Assembly: GCF_011057715.1 (NCBI RefSeq)
Contig: NZ_LNGH01000022.1
Coordinates: 41,365 to 105,364 of the forward strand
Origin: Marinitoga sp. 38H-ov
GTDB lineage: Bacteria; Thermotogota; Thermotogae; Petrotogales; Petrotogaceae
Direction: 5' to 3'
Length of the DNA stretch: 64,000 nucleotides
Shown in pieces: positions 35,319-43,149 of this stretch. Position 1 is the stretch's first letter. Every line of letters starts with the position of its first letter. Position numbers and translations under genes: made by a program. The notes under the pieces are model-generated. The model was given only the letters and a program-made list of their open reading frames with translations. It made no database searches and was not told where the DNA came from.

Positions 35319-36905
35319 ATGAAAAAACTATTTTTATTATTTATGATTTTGCTTATGGTTATTTTATCTTTTTCATCTAATATAGTAAGTATTTCAGATG
35401 CAAGACAATTAAAGGATTTACAAACTGTAGTTATACGAGGAATAGTTACAGTAGAACCAGGACCTTTTGATGTAAATATTATCTTTTTGCAAGATGAAAC
35501 TGCTGGTATTAATTTGTATTTTAGAGGTGGAGAATTTAAAGATGTTAAAAGAGGGGATTTAGTAGAAGCACGTGGTTATATATGGACACATAGAAATAAT
35601 ACCGAACTAGTTTTAGAAAGTGATAATAATAGGCATTATTTTAAAATATTATCTAGAAATAATAAATTACCAGAACCATTAGAAATAAAAACCAAAGAAA
35701 TAGATAATAATGATTATGAAGGATTATTAGTTAAAGCAAAAGGTAAAATTGTTGAAATTGATAAATTTGATATGAGGAAAATATATATAGATGATGGTAG
35801 TGGAAAAGGTATGGTGTTTATTAGAGAAAATACAGGAATAACCCCTGCATTATTTAAAGTAGGAATTAATATGGAAGTAATAGGTGTTTTAGGCCAATAT
35901 ATGACTATTCATGAATTATGGCCTAGAAATATGGAAGATATAATAGTAGATGATTTATTTCCACCAGAAGTTAAAACATATGCAGTAAAAGATAATTCAA
36001 TTATTGTAGAATTTAATGAACCACTTAATGAACAAAGTATTATAGCTAATAAGTCTGTTAGAATACTAAAAGGCAATATAATGAATGTTGAATTATTGAG
36101 AAATAATACTATACTAAAAATAAATTTAGAAACAGTACCGGATGAGTTTAAATTAGTATTAAGAACCATATCAGATAAAAGTGGAAATAAAACAGGTATG
36201 ATAATAATACCTATGAATAAAATCGAAGATAGTTATAGTAATAAGATATTATTTGATAATAATCATGGACAAACAGCTGGAAATGCTGATTGGGTAATTA
36301 ATGGAGGTTATTCTGATTTTGCAGATGCTTCAAAAGAATTAGGTTTAAAAGTTGATGAAATAAAAGAAGATATTGATGAATATATCCTTGAAATGTATAA
36401 GATATTAGTTATTCCAGAACCAAATAAACCATTTAAAGAAGAAGAAATGTCTGCAATATTGAATTTTGTTAAAAGTGGAGGATCATTATTTATCATTGCT
36501 GATCACGGTAATTCAGATAGAAATGGAAATGGTTGGGATTCTCCAAGAATATTTAATACATTTGTAGAGGAATTTGGATTTAAATTTGTTGGAGATGATT
36601 TAGAAGAAGCGCCTTTAAAATATGTATATGATCATGAAATTACTCAAGGAATTAAAAATATAGGAGTTTGGAATGGAACTTCTATTGAAATATTAAAAGA
36701 TAATGTAAAAGTTTTGATTGCCAACTCTGAAAATAAACCATATATGGTAGTTACTAATTATGGAAAAGGAAAAGTAGTCGCAATTGGAGATAGTTCACCA
36801 TTTGATGACGGAACTGGAGATTCAGGAGATATTTTACATAATGGTTGGCAATGGGGAGATGATGCACAACTTGCAATAAATACAATTAAATATTTAATGA
36901 AATAA
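35319..36905 (+). CDS. Secreted OB-fold protein with C-terminal GATase-like domain
   Basis: An exported protein of about 528 residues: signal peptide (1-19), then two OB-fold-like modules of the YhcR/DNA-binding type (about 25-105 and 110-200; 'LQDETAGINLYFRGG' and 'YIDDGSGKGMVFI'). A Big/Ig-like strand region (about 205-285) and a C-terminal domain ('SGGSLFIIADHGNSDRNG', 'GKGKVVAIGDSSPFDDG') follow, resembling the DUF4350/glutamine-amidotransferase-like fold of secreted proteins. The ATG at 35319 follows GGGGAGGG. The OB modules suggest extracellular nucleic-acid or sugar binding. Exact function unknown. Confidence 0.65.
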   Translation: MKKLFLLFMILLMVILSFSSNIVSISDARQLKDLQTVVIRGIVTVEPGPFDVNIIFLQDETAGINLYFRGGEFKDVKRGDLVEARGYIWTHRNNTELVLESDNNRHYFKILSRNNKLPEPLEIKTKEIDNNDYEGLLVKAKGKIVEIDKFDMRKIYIDDGSGKGMVFIRENTGITPALFKVGINMEVIGVLGQYMTIHELWPRNMEDIIVDDLFPPEVKTYAVKDNSIIVEFNEPLNEQSIIANKSVRILKGNIMNVELLRNNTILKINLETVPDEFKLVLRTISDKSGNKTGMIIIPMNKIEDSYSNKILFDNNHGQTAGNADWVINGGYSDFADASKELGLKVDEIKEDIDEYILEMYKILVIPEPNKPFKEEEMSAILNFVKSGGSLFIIADHGNSDRNGNGWDSPRIFNTFVEEFGFKFVGDDLEEAPLKYVYDHEITQGIKNIGVWNGTSIEILKDNVKVLIANSENKPYMVVTNYGKGKVVAIGDSSPFDDGTGDSGDILHNGWQWGDDAQLAINTIKYLMK

Positions 36906-36913
36906 TACATTTA

Positions 36914-36949
36914 ATACATAACTCCTGGGAATTCCCAGGAGTTATGTAT
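36914..36949. terminator. 36-bp perfect palindrome acting as terminator
   Basis: An exact 18-bp inverted repeat with no spacer, centred on GGGAATTCCC, is followed by a T-rich tract. Its position nine bases after the stop codon makes terminator function likely. Confidence 0.85.
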
Positions 36950-37054
36950 ATATTTTATTTAATAATATTGTAATTTATATAAACTTAATTGTTAACAATT
37001 GAGTCTTATAATTAATATATGTTGTGATTTTTTTAATTAATATGGGGTGATAGG

Positions 37055-38188
37055 ATGAAGAAATTACTTATTATTTTATTATTGTTGCCTTTGATTGCAT
37101 ATGCATCTATTACTGTTAATTTGAATCAAACAAAAGTTGGTATGATGCAGACATTATTTAATCCAATAGTTTTATCTCAAAAGCCATCAGAAATTTTAGT
37201 ATATCCAAATCTTGAAAAGATTCAATTTGGAAAAATTAATATTGGTAATAGTTATTTTAATGTGATTACAGGGATAAAAAATAATAAAAGGGTTATTATT
37301 GTAGATTCGAATAATAATAAAAATTTGACAGATGATTATACAGATAACTATATATTTGAAAGTCTGGATAATAAAATATATGATTTTACAACAATTAATT
37401 ACAATTTTGAAGGACAAAATTATGAATATACTATTGTATTAGAATATTTTTTAGATAAATTTGGATATTTTGGTATAACAAGAAAAGAAAGTTATGTTGA
37501 TATTAATGGTAAAAAGTATAAAATGTTTATTGCAGATACAAACTCTGATGGAATATATGATTTGGAAAACATCATATTGGGTATAGATTTGAATTTTGAT
37601 TACAAATATGAAAGTAATGAAATATTTAGAAAGTTTATTAATATTGATGGAGAGAATTATGAAGTAACAGAAATTTCAAAAAATGGAGAGAGGATTGTTT
37701 TTAATAAAACGAATGAAAATATAATTAGTGATATTGGAAATAAATTTTCTAAAACTATAAATTTAGGTAATAAGAGAATAGAATTAGAAAGTAATAAAAA
37801 GTGGAAAATTATTTTGTTTGCACCATTGAACAAAGAATATAATAAGATATTTAAGTATTTAAATGATAATGTTTCTGATAAATTAGAAGTTAAAATTTTA
37901 CTCTTAGTAAATAAAGAAGAAAAAGATAATATAAAAGAAATTATGAAAAAAGAATATTCTAATTTAGAAGTTACTTTAATTGAGGGAATAAATGATTATG
38001 AAATTATTCAAGAAAAAATGAAATTATTATATCCCCATACAATAATCATATTGAATCAAGATAATACAATAGTATATAAAACTAAAGCGGAAATCTTTGA
38101 AGAAGAACCAATATGGAAAATACAAATGCCAACTTTAAAAGAAGAATTTAAAATTTTAAGAATTTTTATAGAAAATGTATTGTATTAA
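37055..38188 (+). CDS. Exported protein of unknown function
   Basis: I do not recognise a family. A signal peptide (about 1-17, ending AYAS) is followed by a 225-residue beta-rich part. That part has repeated 'N-N-x-x-x-D-x-x-T-D' and 'D-T-N-S-D-G-I-Y-D' acidic loops, which look like calcium-binding turns (about 85-185). A C-terminal alpha/beta part (about 245-375; 'WKIILFAPLNKEYNKIFKYL', 'HTIIILNQDNTIVYKT') has a thioredoxin-like rhythm but lacks a CxxC motif. Monocistronic, between two terminators; GGGGTGA precedes the ATG. Confidence 0.55.
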   Translation: MKKLLIILLLLPLIAYASITVNLNQTKVGMMQTLFNPIVLSQKPSEILVYPNLEKIQFGKINIGNSYFNVITGIKNNKRVIIVDSNNNKNLTDDYTDNYIFESLDNKIYDFTTINYNFEGQNYEYTIVLEYFLDKFGYFGITRKESYVDINGKKYKMFIADTNSDGIYDLENIILGIDLNFDYKYESNEIFRKFINIDGENYEVTEISKNGERIVFNKTNENIISDIGNKFSKTINLGNKRIELESNKKWKIILFAPLNKEYNKIFKYLNDNVSDKLEVKILLLVNKEEKDNIKEIMKKEYSNLEVTLIEGINDYEIIQEKMKLLYPHTIIILNQDNTIVYKTKAEIFEEEPIWKIQMPTLKEEFKILRIFIENVLY

Positions 38189-38196
38189 TATTCAAT

Positions 38197-38228
38197 AAAA
38201 AGTGTCTGATTTTAAATCAGACACTTTT
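38197..38228. terminator. Terminator hairpin
   Basis: AAAAGTGTCTGAT, short loop, ATCAGACACTTTT: a perfect stem of at least 13 bp, nine bases after the upstream stop. Confidence 0.9.
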
Positions 38229-38283
38229 GTTATAATATTTTATTTATTTTTTATATGATATAATTAAGTTGGAGGTGGAACTG

Positions 38284-39843
38284 ATGAAAAAATTGCCAAT
38301 AGGAGTTCAAGATTATAAAAAAATAATTGAAGGTAATTATATATATGTAGATAAAACTAAATACATATATGATTTAATTAGTTCAGAAGTGCCGATATTC
38401 TTATCCAGATCAAGGAGATTTGGAAAGAGTTTAACAGTTTCAACATTGTATTATATATTCAAAGGAGAAAAAGAATTATTCAAAGATACATATATATATG
38501 ACAAATGGGAATTTAAGGAGTATCCAATAATAAAACTGGACATGTCTGATAACATGCTAACAACATATGAAGATTTTATAGAATCATTAAATGAAAAAAT
38601 GGAAAAATTATATAAAAGTGAAGATATACTTCCTATAAAAAATAATCTACCCACACAATTTGGAAATTTAATAGAAGAATTAAATAAAAAATATAAAGAA
38701 AGAGTAGTAATATTAATAGATGAATATGAAGCGCCAATATTAGAACATTTAAACAACAAAGAAGAAGCAGAGAAAGTAAGAAGATTTCTAAGAGAATTCT
38801 ATAAAAAAATAAAAACAAAAGATGAATACATAAAATTTGTATTCATAACAGGGATAACCAAATTCACAAAAACAGGAGTATTCTCTGCATTAAACAATTT
38901 AAACGATATATCATTAAACAAAAAATACTCACAGATGTTAGGATATACACAGGAAGAACTCGAAAATTATTTCAACGAACACATAAAAGAAACATCAAAA
39001 GAAATGGGAATAAGTGAAGAAGAATTATTAAAAGGATTAAAAGAGTATTATAATGGATTTTCATTTGATGGAGAACATTATGTATATAATCCATTCTCAA
39101 TATTGAAATTCTTTGAAGAAAAAGAATTTAAAAATTACTGGTTTGAAAGTGGATCGCCATCATTCTTATACGAATACATAAAAAACAGAAAGATAACCTA
39201 TGAAGACTTAGTAAAAGACACAGTAAGTGCAATGGATTTCTCGACAAGAGAAATAGAAGATGCAAATGCAAATATATTCTTCACACAGGCAGGATATTTA
39301 ACATTTAAAGGGATAAAAAAATTAGGATTAAAAAAGAAATATATACTTGATTATCCAAACATAGAAGTAAAAAGTAGTTTCTCAAGATTGATATTAGAAG
39401 CAAACTATGGATTAAAAGGATTAGATGAAGCAGAAAACATAATATATGAAAAAATATACAACAATGATATAAAAGGATTAATAGAAGAAATAAAAAAAGT
39501 AATAAGTGCAATACCGTATAATCTACATCAAAAAGAAGAAAGATATTATCACTCATTAATATTTGCAATACTGGCAATAGCAGGATTAAATGTAAGAGCA
39601 GAAGAAATGACAAATTTAGGAAGAAGCGATGTAGTATTGGAATTTAATGAAAGTGTATATATCTTTGAAGCAAAACTGGACAAAAGTGCAGAAGAGGCAA
39701 TAAAACAGATAAAAGAGAAGAAATACTATGAAAAATACAAAGGAAAAGAAATATATCTCATAGGAATAAATGTAAATTCAGAAAAAAGGAATATAGAGGA
39801 TTATATTATTGAAAAAGGCACTTCGCTTCGCGAAGGGGTTTAG
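38284..39843 (+). CDS. AAA-ATPase-like protein with C-terminal nuclease-like domain
   Basis: A 519-residue member of the family that joins an AAA-ATPase-like domain to a PD-(D/E)XK nuclease-like domain (DUF1703 type), usually present in several copies in Thermotogota, Bacteroidetes and Clostridia. 'MKKLPIGVQDYKKIIEGNYI' and 'YVDKT' open it. The P-loop-like stretch 'LSRSRRFGKSLTVST' and Walker-B-like 'VILIDEYEAPI' follow. The C-terminal 'GRSDVVLEFNESVYIFEAKLD' is the nuclease core. The ATG at 38284 follows GGAGGTG; the upstream TTG at 38269 precedes that site. The biological role is undetermined; a mobile or defence role is often suspected. Confidence 0.8.
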   Translation: MKKLPIGVQDYKKIIEGNYIYVDKTKYIYDLISSEVPIFLSRSRRFGKSLTVSTLYYIFKGEKELFKDTYIYDKWEFKEYPIIKLDMSDNMLTTYEDFIESLNEKMEKLYKSEDILPIKNNLPTQFGNLIEELNKKYKERVVILIDEYEAPILEHLNNKEEAEKVRRFLREFYKKIKTKDEYIKFVFITGITKFTKTGVFSALNNLNDISLNKKYSQMLGYTQEELENYFNEHIKETSKEMGISEEELLKGLKEYYNGFSFDGEHYVYNPFSILKFFEEKEFKNYWFESGSPSFLYEYIKNRKITYEDLVKDTVSAMDFSTREIEDANANIFFTQAGYLTFKGIKKLGLKKKYILDYPNIEVKSSFSRLILEANYGLKGLDEAENIIYEKIYNNDIKGLIEEIKKVISAIPYNLHQKEERYYHSLIFAILAIAGLNVRAEEMTNLGRSDVVLEFNESVYIFEAKLDKSAEEAIKQIKEKKYYEKYKGKEIYLIGINVNSEKRNIEDYIIEKGTSLREGV

Positions 39844-39854
39844 ATGAAAATGAT

Positions 39855-39886
39855 AAATAGACCGCTGTGTTTACCACGGTCTATTT
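39855..39886. terminator. Terminator hairpin at the left border of the peptide island
   Basis: AAATAGACCG, 12-base loop, CGGTCTATTT: a 10-bp stem. On the minus strand it directly follows the displaced uvrD 3' end, just as a different hairpin follows the intact uvrD gene, so it may be the gene's original terminator. Confidence 0.75.
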
Positions 39887-39932
39887 GTTATTCAGTATAA
39901 CCAATTTTCCAATATTCTACAAGTCTTTTGGG
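39881..39932. repeat. Left copy of 52-bp direct repeat flanking the radical-SAM peptide locus
   Basis: Identical over 52 bases to 43098-43149, in the same orientation. Three of the four preceding bases also match. The repeat spans the uvrD 3' end and stop codon. Confidence 0.95.
39888..39932 (-). pseudogene. Displaced 3' end of the uvrD-like helicase gene
   Basis: The minus strand encodes the last 14 codons plus stop of the helicase whose complete gene ends at 43105 (P-K-R-L-V-E-Y-W-K-I-G-Y-T-E-stop), with identical DNA. It has no start or upstream coding sequence. This looks like the old gene end, pushed away when the peptide-biosynthesis segment arrived. Confidence 0.85.
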
Positions 39933-39985
39933 GAGTTATACGAAAAATTTCAATCTATTATATGTTCGGAAAGATTTTAAAGTAT

Positions 39986-41179
39986 TTAATTAAAATCCGT
40001 TTGAGTTTTTTTAAATTTTTGTTTGAGAAATAAAAAAGGAATTGAAGATACGATAATGAAAAATCCTGAAATGACAATAGTTAAATTATAACCTACAATC
40101 TTATATATATTACCCCATAAAACTCCACCAAAAATAATGGCTGAACTTTCAAAAAAAGACAATAAAGAAAGCATTAAAGCTCTATTTTCATTTATATTTT
40201 TATTAATCAAAGTCATTCTGATAGGTCCTGTAATTCCTAAAATAATATTATATCCACAATAGAGAATTAAAGATAAAATAATATTTTTTATAAGTGCTGT
40301 GGAGATCAATAAAACACCACCTATTATTAATGAATAAAAGAAAAGATAATGCTGATTAAACTTTTTAAGTTTTTTTAGTAAATAACTACCTAAAATACTA
40401 GAAAAAGTTGTTAAAGTATAAATATATCCCACAATATATGAAATGTTATTATTTAATTTATTTATGAATAAAGGCTGCCAATAAATGAATATGGCATTTA
40501 TTCCTAATATAAAAACAGTTGATGTTGTAAATATTGAAAATAAAATTTTGTTTTTATATATTTCAAATAGAGAATTTTTTATATTATTAAATCCAATATA
40601 AAAATTTAAATGTTTTTTTCTTTTGTTAAATTTAAATGATATTTTTGCAAATATTAAGAATATACTCAAAAGAATTATTTTTACAAAAAGGATAAGATAA
40701 ATTGGATAGTCTACTTTTAAATAAAATAAATAACCTCCTATTAAAGAACCTGATATTTTCGAAATTAGACTCCAAATGTTAGTTTTTCTAAAAAAATCAT
40801 CATATTCCTTAGTTGAATTAGTAAAAGTTTCAAGTAACCATGCTGTTGATGAGCCAGATAACAAGGCATTTGAAATACCTTCGAGAAAAAAAATGAGAAT
40901 TAAATAAAATAAAGAATTAGAAGTAATAAATAAAATTGTCGAAAATATAGAAAACAAAAAACCCAAAAGAATAGAATTTTTATGTCCATAATAGTCGGCA
41001 AAAATACCTGTAGGTATTTCAAATAAAAGAGTAATTAAAGCTTTGAGAGAAGCCAAATATCCAATCCATTCAGGTCTAATTCCTTTATTTAAAATATAAA
41101 GTGTAATAATTGAAAAATATATTCCTATAGTAAAATTATTGCTAAAAATATAAAAATGCAAAAACTTATTTTTTTTCAT
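39986..41179 (-). CDS. MFS transporter, probable peptide exporter
   Basis: A 397-residue major-facilitator protein with about 12 hydrophobic helices. The loop 2-3 motif is 'GIFADYYGHKNS' (G-x-x-x-D-x-x-G-x-K type). It overlaps the radical-SAM gene by four bases (ATGA), so the two are co-translated. In this context it most probably exports, or gives immunity to, the modified product of the 27-residue precursor. This is an inference from linkage; MFS exporters are known in several RiPP clusters. It is the last gene of the island. Confidence 0.85.
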   Translation of the reverse strand: MKKNKFLHFYIFSNNFTIGIYFSIITLYILNKGIRPEWIGYLASLKALITLLFEIPTGIFADYYGHKNSILLGFLFSIFSTILFITSNSLFYLILIFFLEGISNALLSGSSTAWLLETFTNSTKEYDDFFRKTNIWSLISKISGSLIGGYLFYLKVDYPIYLILFVKIILLSIFLIFAKISFKFNKRKKHLNFYIGFNNIKNSLFEIYKNKILFSIFTTSTVFILGINAIFIYWQPLFINKLNNNISYIVGYIYTLTTFSSILGSYLLKKLKKFNQHYLFFYSLIIGGVLLISTALIKNIILSLILYCGYNIILGITGPIRMTLINKNINENRALMLSLLSFFESSAIIFGGVLWGNIYKIVGYNLTIVISGFFIIVSSIPFLFLKQKFKKTQTDFN

Positions 41180-42497
41180 AAAATAAAAGCCTCCGAATGG
41201 TAGAAAATTAATTTTTTGGTTATCAATTTGTAGAAATCACAAATTTTTTCACGATTTTTTGGAGATAAATTATTTTGTGAAAGATGACAACCGCCTAAAC
41301 ATAATCCTTCTAATTCACAACCATCACATTGCTTTAAATTTTCTATCCAAAATTTATTTAATTTATCGATATAATTCTCCCAATTCCAATGTTTATTATT
41401 GAATAAATTATTAATATTATCAAGATAAATATCTTCGTAAATACATAAACTGATATTTCCATCATTTTGAATACTTACAATTTCACCGTTGTAAGGAGAA
41501 CAAAAAGCCATTCCTAATTCATTTCTACTTTTGAACAAATTATAATAAGGTTTCTTCCAATATCCTATTATTTCGATATGATGTGCATTTGCTTTTTTTT
41601 CGAATTCTAGTAATATATTAGTTAATTTATCTAAATCTGGATCTATTAGTTCAAGCATATCTGGATCAACTCGCAATTTTTTTACATTTAAAATTTTTAA
41701 TAGTTTTATAAATTCATCTATATTTAAATCCAAATTTTCTTTAGTTAAAGTCAAAGAAATTACATCTAATTTTATTTTTTCATTATTTAGTTTTTTTATA
41801 TTTTTAATAATTTTATTAAAAGAAGGCGTGCCATTTTTGAATATTCTAATTTTATCATGTTCTTGTTTGTTTCCATCCAAACTTATTGCAATAGTAAAAT
41901 TGTAATCCTTAAAAAACCTTATTATATCATTATTTATATAAGTTAAGTTTGTATTCATAGCATAAGTTATATTAAACTTATTTTTATATTTTGATTCAAT
42001 ATATTTTACTATCTCATTTATAATATCGAATTTCAGCAAAGGTTCACCACCAGTAAAACTTACATTTACATTAAATTTGTTATGTTTTTCATATTCAGAA
42101 AAAAAATAATCAATAGTTTTTATGGCTTTAGGAAAATTTAAAATATTATCCGCATTTTTTTGTGTTTTTGAGACAACGCAATATTGGCAATTTAAATTAC
42201 ATTCATCGGATACAAAAAAGCCTATGTCTGGTATAATTTTTTTAATTTTTTTTAAGTGATTTTCTGATAACTTTTTAATTAAAATTGATATATAATTATT
42301 TTCTTCTATTCCTTCAGGAATTAAAATTCCCATTTCTAATAATTTATTTATAATTTCATAATCTTTTATAAGATGTAATTTTTTTAATTCATTTTTTTAC
42401 AGACTAAAGCATCTCCTATCTTTGGATTATAAATTAATATATTATTTATATCAATATTATAATTAATCAAAGATGAAGCTAACTTATAATTACCCAT
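41176..42497 (-). CDS. Radical SAM/SPASM peptide maturase, split by a one-base frameshift
   Basis: The main frame (42333 to 41176, 385 codons) has the radical-SAM motif C-N-L-N-C-Q-Y-C, a 'FTGGEPLLKFD' strand, and a C-terminal SPASM region with Cys in 'MAFCSPYNGE', 'ISLCIYED', 'CDGCELEGLCLGGCH' and 'EKICDFY', expected to hold auxiliary [4Fe-4S] clusters. No ribosome site precedes 42333. A well-placed AAAGGAG precedes an ATG at 42497, whose frame runs 37 codons and stops at 42384. Adding one A to the A7 run at 42392-42398 joins both into a normal 440-residue enzyme whose first 60 residues look like a leader-recognition domain. Likely reaction: thioether or other Cys-linked crosslinks in the precursor (inference). 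Confidence 0.82.
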
Positions 42498-42542
42498 TTT
42501 CTTCTCCTTTCATATTTTGATATTGTTTAATTTTTTAGTTAC

Positions 42543-42576
42543 AATTAAAGAGGCGAATTAATTCGCCTCTTTAATT
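42543..42576. terminator. 34-bp perfect palindrome between precursor and maturase genes
   Basis: A 17-bp exact inverted repeat with no loop (centre GAATTAATTC) begins six bases after the precursor stop. On the minus strand it is followed by only a few T residues, so it would act as a partial terminator or mRNA stabiliser, giving more precursor than enzyme message. Confidence 0.8.
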
Positions 42577-42582
42577 ATAAAA

Positions 42583-42666
42583 TTAGCATCCACTGCACCA
42601 TGTAATATTTGTAGAAATCTTTTCTTTGTCACCTTTTTTTTCAGATACAATTTTTATTTTTATCAT
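42583..42666 (-). CDS. 27-residue Cys-containing RiPP precursor peptide
   Basis: A tiny gene with an excellent ribosome site (AAAGGGGGG, five bases before ATG). The peptide starts MIKIKIVSEKKG, is rich in Lys and Glu for its first 17 residues (leader-like), and ends S-T-N-I-T-W-C-S-G-C. The only two Cys are in the last four residues. It lies directly upstream of a radical-SAM/SPASM maturase and MFS exporter, a standard RiPP layout. Short Cys-bearing precursors next to radical-SAM enzymes are known in Thermotogales (for example TM1316 of T. maritima, as I recall). Identity with that family is not shown here. Confidence 0.8.
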   Translation of the reverse strand: MIKIKIVSEKKGDKEKISTNITWCSGC

Positions 42667-42702
42667 AGACACCCCCCTTTCTATATATTATAGTTAAAGT
42701 AA

Positions 42703-42734
42703 TTCTGATATCAGAACAAAAATCAGTCGACTGA
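42703..42734. promoter_or_regulatory. Two adjacent palindromes in the precursor leader
   Basis: TTCTGATATCAGAA (42703-42716) and TCAGTCGACTGA (42723-42734) are perfect palindromes seven bases apart. The first lies in front of a minus-strand TATAAT (42688-42693 region) close to the precursor start. They could be operators for a dimeric regulator, or RNA hairpins in the long leader transcript. Confidence 0.5.
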
Positions 42735-42906
42735 AAAAATTAAAATTCTTAATATAATATTACGATAAAATTGTCGATAATCAAAATTTAACTTTTTATA
42801 AAAGAATAAAATTGTACTTTTTATCACTTTCCAATCTTCAAATATTTAGGATTCATTCTTTTATATTATCCATTAAAGATTTTTTTCACTTATTCAATTC
42901 ACAATA

Positions 42907-42938
42907 ATTTTATCAAAAAAAAAAAAAAAAAAAATCAA
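42907..42938 (-). promoter_or_regulatory. Promoter-like element with A20/T20 spacer, peptide locus 1
   Basis: Minus strand: TTGATT, a homopolymeric T20 tract, then GATAAAATTATT. The same arrangement and flanks occur before the circular-bacteriocin operon at 56423-56449. The gap between TTGATT (42938-42933) and TAAAAT (42912-42907) is 20 bases, longer than optimum. The 438-base gap 42667-43104 contains this element, the palindromes and the uvrD terminator; I see no further gene in it. Confidence 0.55.
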
Positions 42939-43075
42939 TAACATTGATGTAAATTTAAGGTGAAATTTATTTTTCGTAAATCTAATAAATTTACATATTT
43001 ATTATATCAATTGGTATATTTTTAATGTTAATTTTTTGTTATAAAATCTATATTATAGAAATTAAAAATAAATAA

Positions 43076-43099
43076 TGGCCGCAAAAACTGCAGCGGCCT
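43076..43099. terminator. Terminator of the uvrD-rpoD-dnaG operon
   Basis: GGCCGC at 43077-43082 pairs with GCGGCC at 43093-43098 across a 10-base loop, followed by an AT-rich tail on the minus strand, a few bases after the helicase stop. Confidence 0.75.
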
Positions 43100-43149
43100 A
43101 TTTGTTATTCAGTATAACCAATTTTCCAATATTCTACAAGTCTTTTGGG
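43098..43149. repeat. Right copy of 52-bp direct repeat flanking the peptide locus
   Basis: Exact match to 39881-39932. This copy is part of the functional uvrD-like gene end (stop at 43105-43107). Identity stops at 43150, where the gene continues but the left copy diverges. Confidence 0.95.

Noticed and set aside
39819..39841. Hairpin CTTCGC-TTC-GCGAAG at the end of the ATPase gene as a terminator
   Set aside because: It lies within the last codons and is followed by GGGGTTT rather than a T tract; the hairpin at 39855-39886 is the better terminator.
42840..42870. A possible ten-codon leader peptide in the transcript of peptide locus 1
   Set aside because: Its ATG lacks a convincing ribosome site and the codons show no pattern.
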